A stretch of 9,375 nucleotides of DNA. Source: a bacterium (lineage in GTDB: Bacteria > Patescibacteriota > Minisyncoccia > UBA6257 > GWB1-50-10). The stretch is from assembly GCA_021825465.1 (NCBI GenBank), contig JAKAGX010000025.1, positions 1 to 9,375 on the forward strand. Direction: 5' to 3'. The position numbers and the translations under genes are program-made. Positions 1-6,113 of this stretch are shown here, one piece after another. Within the stretch, counting starts at the first letter, position 1. Each line of letters opens with the position of its first letter. The notes under the pieces were generated by a model that saw nothing but the letters and a program-made list of their open reading frames with translations, did not search any database and was not told where the DNA came from.

Positions 1-984
1 CGTGTTGTAATGCTGGGAAGCAAGGAGCGAGGTCGGCGCGAGGAATGCGGTTTGGCGCCCGGCGCGCGCGGCGTTCAGTGCCGTGATCGCCGCAACGACC
101 GTTTTCCCCGAACCGACGTCGCCTTGGAGAAGCCGGTTCATGGGGATTTTCTTTTCGGTGTCCTTTAAGATTTCCCATAATGATCTCTTTTGGGAATCCA
201 TGAGAGAAAAGGGGAGACTGCCGATGACCGATTTCACGTAGTCGAGATCGATTGGGATATCGATCGATTCGCTTTTCGCGAGCGTGATCTTTTGGCGCAA
301 ATTATAAAGCTGGAGAAGGAAAAGATCTTCGAAGGAGAATCGGCGTTGCGCTGCCGTGGCATCGTCGAGAACGTCGGGAAAGTGGATATTCTTCAAGCTT
401 TCGTTGACCTCCGGAAGTCCCGTTTCGGTCCTCACCGATTCCGGCAGGGGATCCTTGAGCGAGGTGATGTTCTCGAGCGCCGCGGCGACCATGTTCCTCA
501 AGCCCTTTGAGGTCAAGCCCTTCGTTTCCGGGTAAACGGGCACGATGCGCCCCGTGTGTTTTGTCTCCATGTCCTCGCCGCGCACCGTCTCGTACGTTGG
601 ATTTGAAAGATACATGTCGCCGCTCCCCGACGTCTTGCCTGAAAAGTTGGCAACGGTGCCCGGTTGGAGGATGTTTTTGATATATGGTTGATTGAACCAA
701 ACGGCTCGGATGGATGCCGTGTCGTCGGAGATCAAGGCTTCCGTGATCGAAAGATTTCGTTTCCAGCTTCGCCGAGTATCGATTTCCTCGACAACGCCGC
801 GAATGGTCGCTTCTTGTTTCGGGATGAGATCGGCAATATTGTAGATCTCCCGGAAATCCTCGTACCGAACGGGAAAATGAAAAAGAAGGTCGCGCACCGT
901 CAGAATGCCGAGTTTTTTGAGCTTGGATTCCCACCTCGTTCCGACGAATTTTACGCTGGATACCGGATCATCGAGGCGTAACAT
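1..984 (-). CDS. recG: ATP-dependent DNA helicase RecG, N-terminal part (cut by window edge)
   Basis: RecG is a superfamily 2 helicase that remodels stalled replication forks and branch-migrates Holliday junctions. The window holds the first 328 codons of a protein usually near 680-700 residues; the rest lies beyond base 1. The N-terminus reads MLRLDDPVSSVKFVG and is followed by the wedge/OB region (LLFHFPVRYEDF, then GTVANFSGKTSG) that binds the branched DNA. Helicase motif I is visible near the edge as MNRLLQGDVGSGKTVVA, followed by AFLAPTSLLASQHY (motif Ia). The family match is clear. The ATG at 984-982 was chosen because a -10 box (TATAAT) ends 7 nt upstream and no ribosome binding site is present, so the mRNA is probably leaderless. 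The gene lies downstream of tRNA-Lys on the same strand but is separated from it by a terminator. Confidence 0.95.
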   Translation of the reverse strand, partial: MLRLDDPVSSVKFVGTRWESKLKKLGILTVRDLLFHFPVRYEDFREIYNIADLIPKQEATIRGVVEEIDTRRSWKRNLSITEALISDDTASIRAVWFNQPYIKNILQPGTVANFSGKTSGSGDMYLSNPTYETVRGEDMETKHTGRIVPVYPETKGLTSKGLRNMVAAALENITSLKDPLPESVRTETGLPEVNESLKNIHFPDVLDDATAAQRRFSFEDLFLLQLYNLRQKITLAKSESIDIPIDLDYVKSVIGSLPFSLMDSQKRSLWEILKDTEKKIPMNRLLQGDVGSGKTVVAAITALNAARAGRQTAFLAPTSLLASQHYNT

Positions 985-1020
985 CCCCGCTATTATACCG
1001 CTTTTTTATCCTTTTGTCCC
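985..1020 (-). promoter_or_regulatory. Promoter of recG, abutting the start codon
   Basis: On the minus strand GGGACA (1020-1015) and TATAAT (997-992) are separated by 17 nt. The -10 box ends 7 nt before the recG ATG, which would place the transcription start at or next to the A of ATG. No Shine-Dalgarno sequence fits in the remaining space. Seen directly; promoter activity is inferred. Confidence 0.7.
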
Positions 1021-1071
1021 ACGGGAATCGAACCGGCGCCTTCCCCGTTCGAGTCCGGGGGCGAGGAAGGG

Positions 1072-1112
1072 AAAACAAAAACGCGCACCGTGAAGGTGCT
1101 CGATTTTGTTTT
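1072..1112 (-). terminator. Rho-independent terminator after tRNA-Lys
   Basis: Directly after tRNA-Lys on the minus strand lies a hairpin with a 5-bp GC-rich stem (GCACC/GGTGC, 1099-1095 with 1089-1085) and a 5-nt loop, followed by GCG and a T-rich run, TTTTTGTTTT. The flanking AAAACAAAA and TTTTGTTTT (1072-1080 with 1104-1112) are also perfectly complementary, so the T-tract can fold back into a longer stem. It would stop tRNA-Lys transcription before recG. Confidence 0.75.
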
Positions 1113-1187
1113 GGTGCCCCCACCAGGACTCGAACCTGGGACCATCTCCTTAAGAGGGAGCAGCTCTACCAACTGAGCTATAGGGGC
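1112..1187 (-). tRNA. tRNA-Lys(CTT), CCA encoded
   Basis: A complete cloverleaf can be read on the minus strand. The 7-bp acceptor is GCCCCTA/TGGGGGC, with an A opposite a T and otherwise GC pairs. U8 is present, the D-stem is GCTC/GAGC with loop AGTTGGTA, and the T-arm is CCAGG-TTCGAGT-CCTGG. The anticodon loop CTCTTAA gives anticodon CTT, which reads AAG. The outermost anticodon-stem pair is a G/A mismatch; the other four pair. The 3' ACCA is encoded in the DNA. The gene has its own promoter and a downstream terminator, so it is a single-gene unit. Confidence 0.95.
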
Positions 1188-1198
1188 GTTTTATTGGT

Positions 1199-1226
1199 AT
1201 TGTAAATGAAAAAACGGAAATTTCAA
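1199..1226 (-). promoter_or_regulatory. Promoter of tRNA-Lys
   Basis: TTGAAA (1226-1221) and TACAAT (1204-1199) stand 16 nt apart on the minus strand. The -10 box ends 11 nt before the tRNA 5' end at 1187, leaving a leader of only a few nucleotides. Both hexamers are close to the sigma-70 consensus, the best pair in this window. Confidence 0.75.
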
Positions 1227-1231
1227 CCCGG

Positions 1232-1303
1232 TGCGCCCTGCAGGAATCGAACCCACATTCCTGGTTCCGAAGACCAGTGCTCTATCCGTTGAGCTAAGGG
1301 CGC
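1232..1303 (-). tRNA. tRNA-Arg(TCG), CCA not fully encoded
   Basis: Minus-strand cloverleaf of 72 nt including the discriminator A. The acceptor is GCGCCCT/AGGGCGC (7 bp), U8 is present, the D-arm is GCTC-AACGGATA-GAGC, and the anticodon arm is CTGGT-CTTCGGA-ACCAG. The anticodon TCG reads CGN codons. The T-arm is GTGGG-TTCGATT-CCTGC with two G-U pairs. After the discriminator the DNA reads CCG rather than CCA, so the terminal A must be added by trimming and the CCA-adding enzyme. It lies 44 nt upstream of tRNA-Lys on the same strand, and is divergent from the CCA-adding enzyme gene. Confidence 0.95.
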
Positions 1304-1315
1304 AAGCGCTTTTAT

Positions 1316-1321
1316 CTTATA
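1316..1321 (-). promoter_or_regulatory. Probable -10 box of tRNA-Arg
   Basis: TATAAG on the minus strand ends 12 nt before the tRNA-Arg 5' end. No convincing -35 box is seen at 16-18 nt. The position fits a tRNA promoter, and it faces away from the cca promoter within the same 76-nt intergenic space. Confidence 0.5.
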
Positions 1322-1366
1322 CCGTTTGTCGATGCTTGGGAAGTTCCCTTTTATTTCCGCCTATTC

Positions 1367-1379
1367 TAAAATTATAGCG
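1367..1379 (+). promoter_or_regulatory. -10 box of cca, 7 nt from the start codon
   Basis: TAAAAT (1367-1372) is followed by exactly 7 nt (TATAGCG) and the ATG at 1380. The -35 region is weak (TTCCCT at 17 nt). The same spacing occurs at recG and at the 6114 gene. It argues for a start at 1380 instead of the in-frame upstream ATG at 1326, and for a leaderless mRNA. Confidence 0.6.
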
Positions 1380-2840
1380 ATGACCTTGAAGATCCCAAAA
1401 GAAGCGAAGGATGCGGCGAAGCAACTTGAAAACGCGGGCTATGCCGCCTATCTCGTCGGCGGCTGCGTACGCGACCTCGTGGTTGGGAAGAAGCCGAAGG
1501 ATTGGGACATTGCGACGAACGCGACACCAGAAGAGATCCAAAAGGTCTTCCCGGAGAGCGTCTATGAGAACAATTTTGGCACGGTCGGCGTGAAAACCGG
1601 ATCGAGCGACGAAACATTGAAAATATTGGAGATCACGACGTTCCGGTCGGAAAGTGTGTATGAAGATCGCCGGCATCCGAAAGAGGTCAAATTCGTTTCG
1701 ACCATCGAAGAAGACCTTTCGCGCCGCGATTTCACGGTGAACGCCATGGCGTTGCCGTTCGATTCAAAATCGCCGTTGGTTGATCCATTCGGCGGGCAAA
1801 AGGATTTGAAGAAGAAGATCATACGGGCGGTCGGGAATCCCCGTGAGCGGTTTCGGGAAGATGCACTCCGCCTCATGCGCGCCGTGCGGTTCGCGGTGGA
1901 GCTCGATTTTAAAATAGACCCGCCGACGCAGGAAGAGGTCGCAAAGAACGCCGGTCTCATCGAGGAGATCGCAAAGGAGCGGATCCGCGACGAGTTTACG
2001 AAAATTATCATGTCCGATCGCGCGGCCGAAGGAATCATCCTCCTCGAGGATACCGGGATTTTGAAATACATCGTTCCGGAGCTCCGGGAGGGGATCGGGT
2101 GCGGGCAGAACAAGCACCATATTTACACTGTTTTCGAGCACAATGTGCGGGCGCTGAATTACACGGCAGAGAAGGGCTACTCGTTCACAGTGCGCCTTGC
2201 GTCGCTCCTGCACGACGTCGGGAAGCCGCGCGTAAAACGGGGGGACGGGCCGGATTCGACGTTCTATAACCACGAGGTGGTGGGCGCTCGAATGGCCTTG
2301 AAGATCATGGATCGGCTGAAGTTCCCGAAAGAGCTCGTCGAAGAGGTCGGCCATCTCGTTCGGTACCATCTCTTTTATTACAACGTCGGCGAAGTGACGG
2401 AAGCCGGCGTTCGTCGATTCTTGGCGCGCGTCGGGCCGGAGAACGTCGATGACCTTTTGAAGGTTCGAGAAGCGGACCGGATCGGTTCCGGCGTTCCGAA
2501 GGCATTCCCGTATAAACTGCGACATCTCCTTTTTATGATCGAAAAAGTGAAACGCGACCCAATATCGCCGAAAATGCTGAAGGTCGACGGGACGGACGTG
2601 ATGAAGATCTTGAATGCCGCGCCGGGGCCGAAGATCGGCTGGATCCTTACGATCCTTCTTGAGGAGGTTTTGGATGATCCAAAGAAGAACGAAGAAAAAT
2701 ACTTGGATGACCGGGTGGGATATCTCGGCATGCTCTCCGACAAGGAATTGAAGAAGATGTCGGAGAAGGCCCGCGAGACGAAGGAGGAGTTCGAAGGCGG
2801 CGCCGAAGCCGAAATGAAACGGAAATACTCCGTAAAGTAA
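1380..2840 (+). CDS. cca: CCA-adding tRNA nucleotidyltransferase with HD domain
   Basis: This class II nucleotidyltransferase completes or repairs the 3' CCA of tRNAs from CTP and ATP without a nucleic acid template. The 486-aa product has the poly(A)-polymerase/CCA head: YLVGGCVRD near residue 24, catalytic DWDIATNA near 41 (the DxD metal ligands), and RRDFTVNAMA near 115. The ERFREDALRLMRAVRF block near 156 belongs to the nucleotide-selecting neck. A C-terminal HD domain is marked by LLHDVGKP near 276. Whether the enzyme adds CCA or only A cannot be told by eye; CCA-adding is likely because three tRNA loci here lack an encoded CCA. The start at 1380 is preferred to 1326 because a -10 box lies between them and the conserved region begins just after 1380. 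Stop is TAA, and it converges with the tRNA-Pro locus, whose end lies 16 nt away. Confidence 0.93.
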   Translation: MTLKIPKEAKDAAKQLENAGYAAYLVGGCVRDLVVGKKPKDWDIATNATPEEIQKVFPESVYENNFGTVGVKTGSSDETLKILEITTFRSESVYEDRRHPKEVKFVSTIEEDLSRRDFTVNAMALPFDSKSPLVDPFGGQKDLKKKIIRAVGNPRERFREDALRLMRAVRFAVELDFKIDPPTQEEVAKNAGLIEEIAKERIRDEFTKIIMSDRAAEGIILLEDTGILKYIVPELREGIGCGQNKHHIYTVFEHNVRALNYTAEKGYSFTVRLASLLHDVGKPRVKRGDGPDSTFYNHEVVGARMALKIMDRLKFPKELVEEVGHLVRYHLFYYNVGEVTEAGVRRFLARVGPENVDDLLKVREADRIGSGVPKAFPYKLRHLLFMIEKVKRDPISPKMLKVDGTDVMKILNAAPGPKIGWILTILLEEVLDDPKKNEEKYLDDRVGYLGMLSDKELKKMSEKARETKEEFEGGAEAEMKRKYSVK

Positions 2841-2902
2841 TTTTTAAAAGCTTTGTCGGGGAGCCGGGAATTGAACCCGGTCTACGCCTCCTTGCGGAGC
2901 CA

Positions 2903-2921
2903 CGGCAGTCCAATGGACTGC
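2903..2921 (-). other. Hairpin in the tRNA-Pro intervening sequence
   Basis: GGCAGTCC and GGACTGCC form a perfect 8-bp stem with a 3-nt ATT loop. It follows the end of the inverted repeat around tRNA-Pro(CGG). A second short hairpin follows on the same strand, CTCC-GCAA-GGAG (about 2899-2888), whose closing GGAG repeats the GGAG at the end of the 5' tRNA half. No T-tract follows either hairpin, so they are not ordinary terminators. Confidence 0.65.
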
Positions 2922-2922
2922 C

Positions 2923-3024
2923 GGAGATGTTCTTTGGTCGGGCTGCTGGGAATCGAACCCAGTCTACACGCACCCGAAGCGTGCGTACTACCGGCATACT
3001 CCAGCCCGACCGAAAAACATCTCC
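2923..3024 (-). repeat. Inverted repeat enclosing tRNA-Pro(CGG)
   Basis: The 9-nt arms GGAGATGTT (minus 3024-3016) and AACATCTCC (minus 2931-2923) are perfectly complementary and flank tRNA-Pro(CGG). Between arm and tRNA, GGT/ACC and TTT/AAA also pair, with one unpaired base on each side. Stacked on the 7-bp acceptor stem, this gives about 22 base pairs, so the inner tRNA would sit at the tip of a long helix. The arm GGAG also belongs to the 5' half of the interrupted tRNA. Confidence 0.8.
2935..3008 (-). tRNA. tRNA-Pro(CGG), CCA encoded
   Basis: The acceptor CGGGCTG/CAGCCCG is 7 bp and perfect, followed by discriminator A and encoded CCA. The D-arm is GTAT-GCCGGTA-GTAC, the anticodon arm CACGC-TTCGGGT-GCGTG, the variable region TAGA and the T-arm CTGGG-TTCGATT-CCCAG. 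Anticodon CGG reads CCG. Position 8 is G where U is nearly universal, and the base after the D-stem is G instead of A14. A shifted acceptor (GTCGGGC/GCCCGAC) would restore U8 and A14 but leaves two unpaired bases after the T-stem and loses the CCA, so it is less likely. The gene is nested between the halves of another tRNA-Pro, and its acceptor helix is extended on both sides by complementary flanks. Confidence 0.88.
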
Positions 3025-3066
3025 CCAAAACGTGCACTACGGCATACTCCTCCCCGCGACGCCCTA

Positions 3067-6000
3067 TTAGGATAAGGACATTTTTCTCAATTTGCAATAC
3101 GGGCAATCCTTATCGCCGCAGAAGTCGTTCCAAAAGGAAAGATCGAGTATCTTTTGCGCGGCGTCCTTGATCTCCTCCGAAACTTTTTTGACGTCGCCGT
3201 CCGATAGCTCGAAGGCATACCGCCGGTATGCCCCGCTTTCGGTCGGTTCCACGAAATCGATGATGCCGGAAGCCATGGTAAATCGCTCGCTCTTGTGGTT
3301 GTCGAGGAGGAGTTTGTAGAAAGAAAGTTGGCGGAAATAGTTGCCGTCGCTCGATTTTGTGAGGCCTTTGACCTCGTTCTCCGACTTCGGCTTGCCCGTC
3401 TTGTAGTCGACGACGTTCACGCGGCCCCCGATATCCAGGAGTTCCATCTTATCGAGCTTCCCCGTAAGTTTGATGCCGTCCTGTTCCACATCGTTGATGG
3501 GGTATTCGACGAGAACGTTCGAGTCCCATGTGCCTTCGTATTCATCGTAGTAGCCGGCGAGCGACCGTTCACCGCGCAGAAGAAGGCGCTCTTCGTCGGT
3601 TTTCATAAGCGGCTCGTGGGCCAGACCGAAGCGGAACATTTTCAAAAAGTACTCCTTATCCGGTTTTTTGCCGCCTTTCAAAGCCTCGAAGAAATTTTTC
3701 ATGGCATAATGCACGGCATTCCCGAATGCCAAGCTCGGCGTCGGCGATTCGGGGATGCGGACGAGGTTGCGGTAAAAATACTGCCACGGGCAAGTGAGGA
3801 AGTTGTTGAGGGCCGTGACGGAAAAACTTTGTTCGCGGAAAAGGCGATTCAAATATTCCTTTTCCATGAGCGGCGGAGTCGCATGCGGCCGCTTTGCGAA
3901 TTCGACCTCGAGATGCGATGCAAATTCTTCTTTATACCGTTTCGTGTCGATCCGTTCCGTGAGTTCCGGAGCGATCTCGTCAATGAAGCGGGTCGGTTCC
4001 GTAGGCTCGCCGGAATCTTTGAGCGAAGCGTGGGTGAGATATACCTCCTTTTTCGCCCTCGTGAGCGCCACGTAGAAGATATTGAGTTCTTCGTCGGTTT
4101 TCTCCGACTCTCCATTTTCCCCGGCTTGGTCGAACGAAAAGACGCGCGCGGGGAGTTTGATATGCTCCGGACGCTTCCGTTGCGATCCCCATTTGCCCTC
4201 GATGGCATTCACAATGAAAACCTCATTGAATTCAAGGCCTTTCGACCGGTGAGCGGTCATAAGACGCACCCTTCCGGGGATGGGGCCCGCCGACGGACTC
4301 TTGATCCTCACGTTATGTTCTTCGAGAAGCCGCAGGTATTCCATGAAGTCGGCAAGGCGGTACTCGCGGTGCGCTTCCGCGAGCGTTCGAAGATGGTTGA
4401 AAAGCGCATGGAGCCTTTCGAGTTTTATGGCGCCTTCACGGTCGCGGAGGATCTTCGCGAGAAAACCGGATTCGCGGACGATATCGGAAAAAACGTTCAA
4501 AACACCTTCCTTTTCGGATGCGCTTTTCCAGAAGGAAAGCTTCCGTTCGAAATCGAGGAAGAGGTCGCTCCGCTCGATGCCGGCTTTTTCGAGGAGCGCT
4601 TTTGATCGCGCGATGTCGAGAGCGGCGTGGCCCCTTTCGGTCTCCCGGCGCATGGCTGCCGCGGCAACCGAAAGCTTATAGATGTCGAGCGGAGGAATGT
4701 CAAAAAAGCCGACTGAAAGGGCTTTCAAGAATAGAGCATCGTCGCCGAAGTTTTGGACGGCCTCGAGGACTACCTTGAACCGCTCGAAGTCGGGATCGCT
4801 CATGACGTCATCCTCGGACTCGATGTTCGAGAGGATGCCGAGGTTTTCCAGCATTCGCGCGACGGACTCCGCATCCTTGTTTTCCCGGAAAATGACGGCG
4901 ATCTCTTCGGGTCTTTCGCCGTTTGCGATGAGCTCATTGGCCTTCCGGGCGATGAAATAATTTTCCTCATCCCGCGTGTCGAAGGCGCAAATCTTGATAG
5001 GCGATTCAACGTGTCCCGCCCGCGCCTTCAGGGGTTCATCGCGCTTTGCGAGGGCGTATGCGGCATCGAGAATGATTTGGGTCGATCGATAGTTATCTTT
5101 GAGGTTCACAAGCCTTACGTCGCGGTACAGCTTCCGGAAATGGAAGAAATTCTCGATGGATGCCCCCTGAAACCGGAAGATGGCCTGCTTTGCGTCGCCC
5201 ACGATGAAAAGGTTCGGGTTGTCATAAAAACTTGCAAGGAGTTCGAGGATCTTGTTTTGGGCCTTGTTGGTGTCTTGGTGCTCGTCGATGAGGAAGTAAT
5301 GATATTTCTCCTGGAGCGTTGCGCGGAGATTCTCCCGTTTTTCGAGCGCTTCGGCGACCTCCATGATCATATCGTTGTAATCGTAATGGCTGCCGCTTCG
5401 GAGTTCGCGCTCATATGCCTCGTAGATTGCGGCAAGCTCCTTGTTCTTCTCGATGTGCCGTTCGTCATCCAAATATTTGGTCTTCACTTTTCCCGCCGCG
5501 TTCCGGACATCGTCCTGGGAAGCGAATTCCTTTTCTTCTTGTTCCGCGATGCGGCGGAAACCGCCGGGCAAGATCCCTTCGCGTTTCAGATCCTCAATGG
5601 CGCGTTTGATCTTCTCGAGGTAGTAATACGGATTGTTCTTGGTTTTCAAATGTTCGAACGGCGTTTCGTCAAGGATCTTTCGAAGGACTTTGATTTGTTC
5701 TGCTTCATCGATGGGAGAGGAGCCGACGATATCCGGGAAATATTCGGGATAGTCCTGAATGATCGAATTCGCGAAGCCGTGGAACGTCGCAACGGTGACC
5801 CGGTATGCGTCCGGACCGATGAGTTCCCGGAGTCGGAGCTTCATGGAGTGGACGCCCGATTCGGTAAAGGTAAGGGCAAGGATCGCTTCCGGCGGCGTCC
5901 CCGTCTTTAAAATGATGTTCGCGATCCGGACGGCCAAAACTTCGGTTTTGCCGGTGCCCGGCCCGGCGATCACCATGACCGGCCCGTCCACGGTATCCAC

Positions 6001-6069
6001 CGCTTCCCGCTGTTCTTTATTGAGACGGCGGTAGGCCTCCTCGAATGTCTTGGTTTTTATCTCGGGCAT
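3067..6069 (-). CDS. UvrD/AddA-type helicase fused to an AddB/RecB-like PD-(D/E)XK nuclease
   Basis: This 1000-aa protein joins a superfamily 1A 3'-5' DNA helicase to a C-terminal nuclease, suited to double-strand-break resection. Helicase motifs in order: Walker A AGPGTGKT (35-42), DEHQDT (262-267), GDAKQ (291-295), NYRST (326-330), TAHRSKGLEF (605-614) and YVALTRAKK (666-674). The nuclease has GNAVHYA (His 787), GKLDKMEL (Asp 873) and DYKTGK (Asp 888, Lys 890). Cysteines at 760 (FLTCPWQ), 984, 989 and 992 (CGDKDCPYCK) resemble the iron-sulfur staple of AddB and Cas4 nucleases. An in-frame ATG at 6090 precedes the chosen start, but the TATAAT at 6085-6080 lies inside that extension, so the ATG at 6069 is preferred. 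It is not simply UvrD, which lacks the nuclease, and no separate AddB partner is seen. Confidence 0.92.
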   Translation of the reverse strand: MPEIKTKTFEEAYRRLNKEQREAVDTVDGPVMVIAGPGTGKTEVLAVRIANIILKTGTPPEAILALTFTESGVHSMKLRLRELIGPDAYRVTVATFHGFANSIIQDYPEYFPDIVGSSPIDEAEQIKVLRKILDETPFEHLKTKNNPYYYLEKIKRAIEDLKREGILPGGFRRIAEQEEKEFASQDDVRNAAGKVKTKYLDDERHIEKNKELAAIYEAYERELRSGSHYDYNDMIMEVAEALEKRENLRATLQEKYHYFLIDEHQDTNKAQNKILELLASFYDNPNLFIVGDAKQAIFRFQGASIENFFHFRKLYRDVRLVNLKDNYRSTQIILDAAYALAKRDEPLKARAGHVESPIKICAFDTRDEENYFIARKANELIANGERPEEIAVIFRENKDAESVARMLENLGILSNIESEDDVMSDPDFERFKVVLEAVQNFGDDALFLKALSVGFFDIPPLDIYKLSVAAAAMRRETERGHAALDIARSKALLEKAGIERSDLFLDFERKLSFWKSASEKEGVLNVFSDIVRESGFLAKILRDREGAIKLERLHALFNHLRTLAEAHREYRLADFMEYLRLLEEHNVRIKSPSAGPIPGRVRLMTAHRSKGLEFNEVFIVNAIEGKWGSQRKRPEHIKLPARVFSFDQAGENGESEKTDEELNIFYVALTRAKKEVYLTHASLKDSGEPTEPTRFIDEIAPELTERIDTKRYKEEFASHLEVEFAKRPHATPPLMEKEYLNRLFREQSFSVTALNNFLTCPWQYFYRNLVRIPESPTPSLAFGNAVHYAMKNFFEALKGGKKPDKEYFLKMFRFGLAHEPLMKTDEERLLLRGERSLAGYYDEYEGTWDSNVLVEYPINDVEQDGIKLTGKLDKMELLDIGGRVNVVDYKTGKPKSENEVKGLTKSSDGNYFRQLSFYKLLLDNHKSERFTMASGIIDFVEPTESGAYRRYAFELSDGDVKKVSEEIKDAAQKILDLSFWNDFCGDKDCPYCKLRKMSLS
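3069..3097 (-). promoter_or_regulatory. Possible promoter of the tRNA-Pro locus
   Basis: TTGCAA (3097-3092) and TATCCT (3074-3069) stand 17 nt apart on the minus strand, inside the last codons of the helicase gene. They would start transcription just before the tRNA 5' half at 3056. Both boxes match the consensus in only four of six positions. Since the helicase stop is only 10 nt upstream of the tRNA half, read-through from the helicase gene is an alternative. Confidence 0.35.
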
Positions 6070-6108
6070 GTGCAGATTCATTATACCCATATTTTTGTGC
6101 TAAAATAA
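6070..6108 (-). promoter_or_regulatory. Promoter of the helicase-nuclease gene
   Basis: TATAAT (6085-6080) is preceded at 17 nt by a weak -35 element, TTATTT (6108-6103). The -10 box ends 10 nt before the ATG at 6069, leaving a leader of only a few bases without a Shine-Dalgarno site. The -35 element overlaps the -10 box of the divergent gene (6101-6106), so the two promoters may compete for RNA polymerase. Confidence 0.65.
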
Positions 6109-6113
6109 AAGCA
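6101..6113 (+). promoter_or_regulatory. -10 box of the nucleotidyltransferase-fold gene
   Basis: TAAAAT (6101-6106), 7 nt and ATG at 6114. No strong -35 box is seen at 17 nt. The arrangement repeats that of cca and recG, and argues against the upstream in-frame ATG at 6045, which lies inside the helicase coding region on the other strand. Confidence 0.55.

Larger units (their letters stand above)
2856..3056 (-). tRNA. Interrupted tRNA-Pro (halves 3056-3022 and 2888-2856) enclosing another tRNA
   Basis: On the minus strand 3056-3022 reads as a 5' tRNA half: acceptor CGGGGAG, GA, a D-arm very like that of the neighbouring tRNA-Pro, then a run ending ACGTTTTGGGGA. The matching 3' half lies at 2888-2856: GGCGT, AGA, T-arm CCGGG-TTCAATT-CCCGG, and acceptor CTCCCCG with discriminator A. 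The acceptor halves pair 7 of 7 and the T-stem 5 of 5. Between them lie 133 nt containing a complete tRNA-Pro(CGG). Joined, the anticodon stem would be ACGTT/GGCGT (two G-U pairs) and the loop TTGGGGA, anticodon GGG. Alignment to the neighbour suggests TGG instead, in which case the stem would use CACG/CGTG further upstream in the 3' part. The D-arm is short by about two bases. It may be a spliced gene, a disrupted pseudogene or an assembly artefact. CCA is not encoded (ACAA). Confidence 0.55.

Noticed and set aside
302..934. 210-codon minus-strand frame overlapping recG
   Set aside because: It is in another frame of the same strand as recG, whose own frame is open to the edge and carries RecG motifs throughout.
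1764..2525. 253-codon open frame on the minus strand inside cca
   Set aside because: It is antisense to clearly conserved CCA-adding enzyme sequence and shows no motif of its own.
3009..3010. tRNA-Pro(CGG) in the register starting at 3010 with U8 and A14
   Set aside because: It leaves two unpaired bases between T-stem and acceptor, has an A11-A24 mismatch and loses the encoded ACCA; the register starting at 3008 pairs fully.
2889..3021. Group I or group II intron in the tRNA-Pro locus
   Set aside because: At 133 nt, much of it another tRNA, it is too short, and I see no conserved core such as a P7-like segment or domain V.
2853..3170. Open frames across the tRNA-Pro locus, on both strands
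   Set aside because: These are translations of tRNA genes (typical reverse-T-arm peptides such as LGIEPSLH) and not proteins.
3295..5910. Long open frames on the plus strand opposite the helicase gene (3295-4605 and 4753-5910)
   Set aside because: They lie entirely antisense to a gene with all helicase and nuclease motifs, have no recognisable domain, and arise from its codon bias (few TTA/CTA/TCA codons).
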